Of a stretch of 7,455 nt of DNA, positions 5,798 to 7,455 are shown piece after piece. The stretch is from assembly GCA_003151895.1 (NCBI GenBank), contig PLYX01000280.1:269-7723 (forward strand), given 5' to 3'. The notes below the pieces were generated by a model, which was given only the letters and a program-made list of their open reading frames with translations, made no database searches and had not been told where the DNA came from. The position numbers were made by a program, and so were the translations under genes. The first letter of the stretch is position 1; every line of letters starts with the position of its first letter. Source of the stretch: Solirubrobacterales bacterium. GTDB lineage: Bacteria; Actinomycetota; Thermoleophilia; Solirubrobacterales; Solirubrobacteraceae.

Positions 5798-6583
5798 ATG
5801 AGCGACACCGAGGCTGCCCAGGAGTCACCCGTGCTCACCGAGCGCCGCGACGGCGTGCTGCTGATCACGCTCAACCGTCCCGATGCGCGCAACGCCATCA
5901 ACCTGGCGCTCGCGCAGGGCATCGCCGCCGCGCTGGACGAGCTCGACGGCGAGGACTCGCTGAGTGTCGGGGTGCTTACCGGCGCCGGCAAGGGCTTCTG
6001 TGCCGGGATGGACCTGAAGGCGTTCGTCAGCGGCGAGCGTCCCTGGGTGGGGGACAGGGGCTTCGCTGGGATCGTGATGCGCGGATCCGTCAAGCCGCTG
6101 ATCGCCGCCGTCGAGGGCTTCGCGGTGGCGGGCGGCCTGGAGGTGGCGCTCGCGTGCGACCTGATCGTCGCCGCTCGCGGCGCGAAGCTCGGCATCCCGG
6201 AGGTCAAGCGCTCGCTCGTGGCCGCCGGTGGCGCGCTGCTGCGCCTTCCGCGGCGCATCCCCTACCACGTGGCCATGGAGCTGGCGCTCACCGGCGATCC
6301 CATCACCTCCGAGCGCGCCGCCGAGCTGGGGCTGGTCAACCGCCTGGCTGAGCCGGGCACCGCCGTCGAGGTCGCGCTGGGCCTTGCCGAGGAGATCGCC
6401 GTGAACGCGCCGCTCTCGCTCGTCGCTTCCAAGCGCATCCTGCAGGAGCAGTGGGACTGGTCGAGCGAGGAGATGTGGAAGGCGCAGAACACCATTTCGG
6501 AATCGGTGTACACCTCCGAGGACGCCCGCGAGGGCGCCACCGCGTTCGCCGAGAAGCGGCCCCCCGTCTGGCGGGGCAGGTAG
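5798..6583 (+). CDS. Enoyl-CoA hydratase/isomerase (crotonase) family protein
   Basis: This complete 261-residue protein matches the usual crotonase length. These cytoplasmic enzymes act on acyl-CoA thioesters, typically hydrating trans-2-enoyl-CoA to 3-hydroxyacyl-CoA in beta-oxidation. Landmarks are LLITLNRPDARNAIN (21-35), the first oxyanion-hole segment GAGKGFCAGMDL (62-73), the second with AGGLEVALACDLI (111-123), and LGIPEVKRSLVAAGGALLRLP (131-151). Aligned to rat mitochondrial hydratase, the two catalytic acids Glu144 and Glu164 correspond to Glu115 and Glu135, with the same 20-residue spacing, so hydratase activity is plausible. AAELGLVNRLAEPG (174-187) and the end segment EGATAFAEKRPPVWRGR are also typical. 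The second motif (AAGGALLRLP) departs from the usual GAGGTQRL, so substrate preference is open, and family members can also be isomerases or other acyl-CoA enzymes. It follows tatA by 54 bp but has its own promoter-like box, and it is convergent with the 2-oxoglutarate dehydrogenase gene. Confidence 0.92.
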   Translation: MSDTEAAQESPVLTERRDGVLLITLNRPDARNAINLALAQGIAAALDELDGEDSLSVGVLTGAGKGFCAGMDLKAFVSGERPWVGDRGFAGIVMRGSVKPLIAAVEGFAVAGGLEVALACDLIVAARGAKLGIPEVKRSLVAAGGALLRLPRRIPYHVAMELALTGDPITSERAAELGLVNRLAEPGTAVEVALGLAEEIAVNAPLSLVASKRILQEQWDWSSEEMWKAQNTISESVYTSEDAREGATAFAEKRPPVWRGR

Positions 6584-6593
6584 ACGCAGGCTC

Positions 6594-6659
6594 TCAGCCG
6601 CGCATGCGCCGCTTGCGGCGGCGCTGGCGCCAGATCATCATGAATCGTCGCCACAGCAT
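6594..6659 (-). CDS. Possible tiny arginine-rich ORF directly after the 2-oxoglutarate dehydrogenase gene
   Basis: A 21-codon ORF begins with the ATG immediately following the TAG stop of the E1 gene (stop and start abut), so translational coupling is conceivable. The peptide starts MLWRRFMMIWRQ and continues almost entirely in Arg/Lys to a final Gly; about half its residues are basic, with two Trp. It is unlike any family I recognise. The opposite strand at 6604-6663 also encodes a short Arg-rich peptide (MRRLRRRWRQIIM and on), because the stretch is rich in CGC/GCG and partly palindromic, so this may be chance. Treat as a candidate only. Confidence 0.22.
   Translation of the reverse strand: MLWRRFMMIWRQRRRKRRMRG
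6607..6620. terminator. Candidate bidirectional hairpin between two convergent genes
   Basis: CGCCGC (6607-6612), TT, GCGGCG (6615-6620) form a perfect GC-only inverted repeat midway between the 3' ends of the crotonase and the 2-oxoglutarate dehydrogenase genes. It has no T tract on either side, so termination activity is uncertain. It overlaps the tiny Arg-rich ORF. Confidence 0.3.
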
Positions 6660-7455
6660 CTAGCGCTCTCCCGGGGTCTTTTTCGGGTACTTCGACACCG
6701 GCATGCCAAGGTCGAGCGCGGTCCTCACTATGCGGCTCTGCTCGGTGATGTGCGCCGCCGGATAGCCCTCGCCCGGGCTCGCCCGCTCGGGGCGCCCGAT
6801 GAAGCCGAAGTGGATCTCCTCCGGCATGATCTGCATGAGGCGCGGGAACATATGCGCCCTGGCGCCCATGTTGCGCGGCTCCTCCTGCACCCACACCACC
6901 TCTTCGAGCTTCGGGTAGCGGCCCATCAGATCCTTGATGTTCTGCTCGGGGAACGGATATAGGAGCTCAACCCGACCGACTGCGACCCGGCCGTTGCCCT
7001 GGCGCTCTGAGTGACCGACCAGGTCGTAGTAGATCTTGCCTGTGCACAGCACCAGGCGCGTCACCGACTGCTCGACGACGCCGGGCTCCGCGAGCACCGG
7101 CTCGAAGCGCGAGCTCTCGGCCAGATCCGCCACCGTGTTGGTCGCCTGCGCCAAGCGCAGCAGCGACTTCGGGGTCATGATCACGAGCGGGCGCTGCTTG
7201 GCGATCAGGGCCTGGCGGCGCAGCAGGTGGAAGTACTGCGCGGGCGTCGTGAGGTTCGCGACGCGCATGTTCCCCTCCGCGGCGAGCGCCAGGAAGCGCT
7301 CCAACCGCGCCGAGGAGTGCTCGGGTCCCGAGCCCTCGTAGCCGTGCGGGAGCAGCAGCGTCAGGCGTGAGGTTTGGCCCCACTTGGCAAGGCCCGAGGC
7401 GATGAACTGGTCGACGATCACCTGCGCCGAGTTGACGAAGTCGCCGAACTGCGCC
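6660..7455 (-). CDS. sucA: 2-oxoglutarate dehydrogenase E1 / multifunctional 2-oxoglutarate decarboxylase, C-terminal part
   Basis: The last 264 residues of a thiamine-diphosphate E1-type enzyme are present; the N-terminal part lies past the right edge. The full enzyme decarboxylates 2-oxoglutarate and passes the succinyl group to lipoyl-E2 in the TCA cycle. The fragment opens AQFGDFVNSAQVIVDQFIAS and contains LLLPHGYEGSGPEHSSARLE, the STPAQ-like TTPAQYFHLLRRQAL, RPLVIMTPKSLLR, the CTGKIYYDL strand, VELLYPFPEQNI, VWVQEEPRNMGA and GRPERASPGEGY. These match E. coli SucA segment by segment, so they belong to the pyrimidine-binding and C-terminal domains. Without the N-terminus I cannot tell a classical E1 from the actinobacterial fused form (Kgd/OdhA) that carries an E2-like acyltransferase domain. 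The C-terminal tail ends VSKYPKKTPGER and the stop TAG abuts a tiny downstream ATG. The gene is convergent with the crotonase, with a 76-bp gap. Confidence 0.93.
   Translation of the reverse strand, partial: AQFGDFVNSAQVIVDQFIASGLAKWGQTSRLTLLLPHGYEGSGPEHSSARLERFLALAAEGNMRVANLTTPAQYFHLLRRQALIAKQRPLVIMTPKSLLRLAQATNTVADLAESSRFEPVLAEPGVVEQSVTRLVLCTGKIYYDLVGHSERQGNGRVAVGRVELLYPFPEQNIKDLMGRYPKLEEVVWVQEEPRNMGARAHMFPRLMQIMPEEIHFGFIGRPERASPGEGYPAAHITEQSRIVRTALDLGMPVSKYPKKTPGER

Overview
The window is GC-rich DNA with tight gene packing and GC-ending codons. It looks like an actinobacterial chromosome. The 52-residue TatA, the membrane protein with its WYWEMDRGGP and DFLFPQM motifs, and leaderless-style starts (a TANNNT box 7-9 nt before the start codon and no Shine-Dalgarno sequence) suggest a Thermoleophilia/Solirubrobacterales-type lineage. 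That placement is inference from composition and protein flavour, not a database result.

Layout from left to right: (1) 1-649, minus strand: N-terminal part of the ABC-F translation factor EttA, cut by the window edge. (2) 688-1743, plus strand: a J-domain protein with a Tudor/SH3-like middle and TPR-like C-terminal repeats, diverging from ettA across only 38 bp. (3) 1756-4584, minus strand: a 942-residue SNF2 helicase of the SMARCAL1/HARP type, convergent with the J-domain gene and separated by 12 bp. (4) 4715-about 5449, minus strand: a membrane protein with an ion-channel-like pore region that lacks the potassium filter. (5) 5585-5743, plus strand: a small TatA/E-type protein-export subunit. 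(6) 5798-6583, plus strand: an enoyl-CoA hydratase/crotonase with both catalytic glutamates. (7) 6660-7455, minus strand: the C-terminal third of a 2-oxoglutarate dehydrogenase E1-type enzyme, running off the right edge. A tiny arginine-rich ORF starts directly after its stop codon.

The genes do not form one obvious pathway. They cover translation control, proteostasis or scaffolding, DNA remodelling, membrane, export, acyl-CoA metabolism and the TCA cycle, mostly as single-gene units with their own promoters. No mobile element, CRISPR array, rRNA or tRNA was seen, and I found no convincing evidence of a new multi-gene system. The most notable points are the repeated leaderless-promoter arrangement, the interlocked divergent promoters between ettA and the J-domain gene, the J/Tudor-like/TPR protein, and the apparent four-fold HARP-like repeat at the front of the SNF2 protein.
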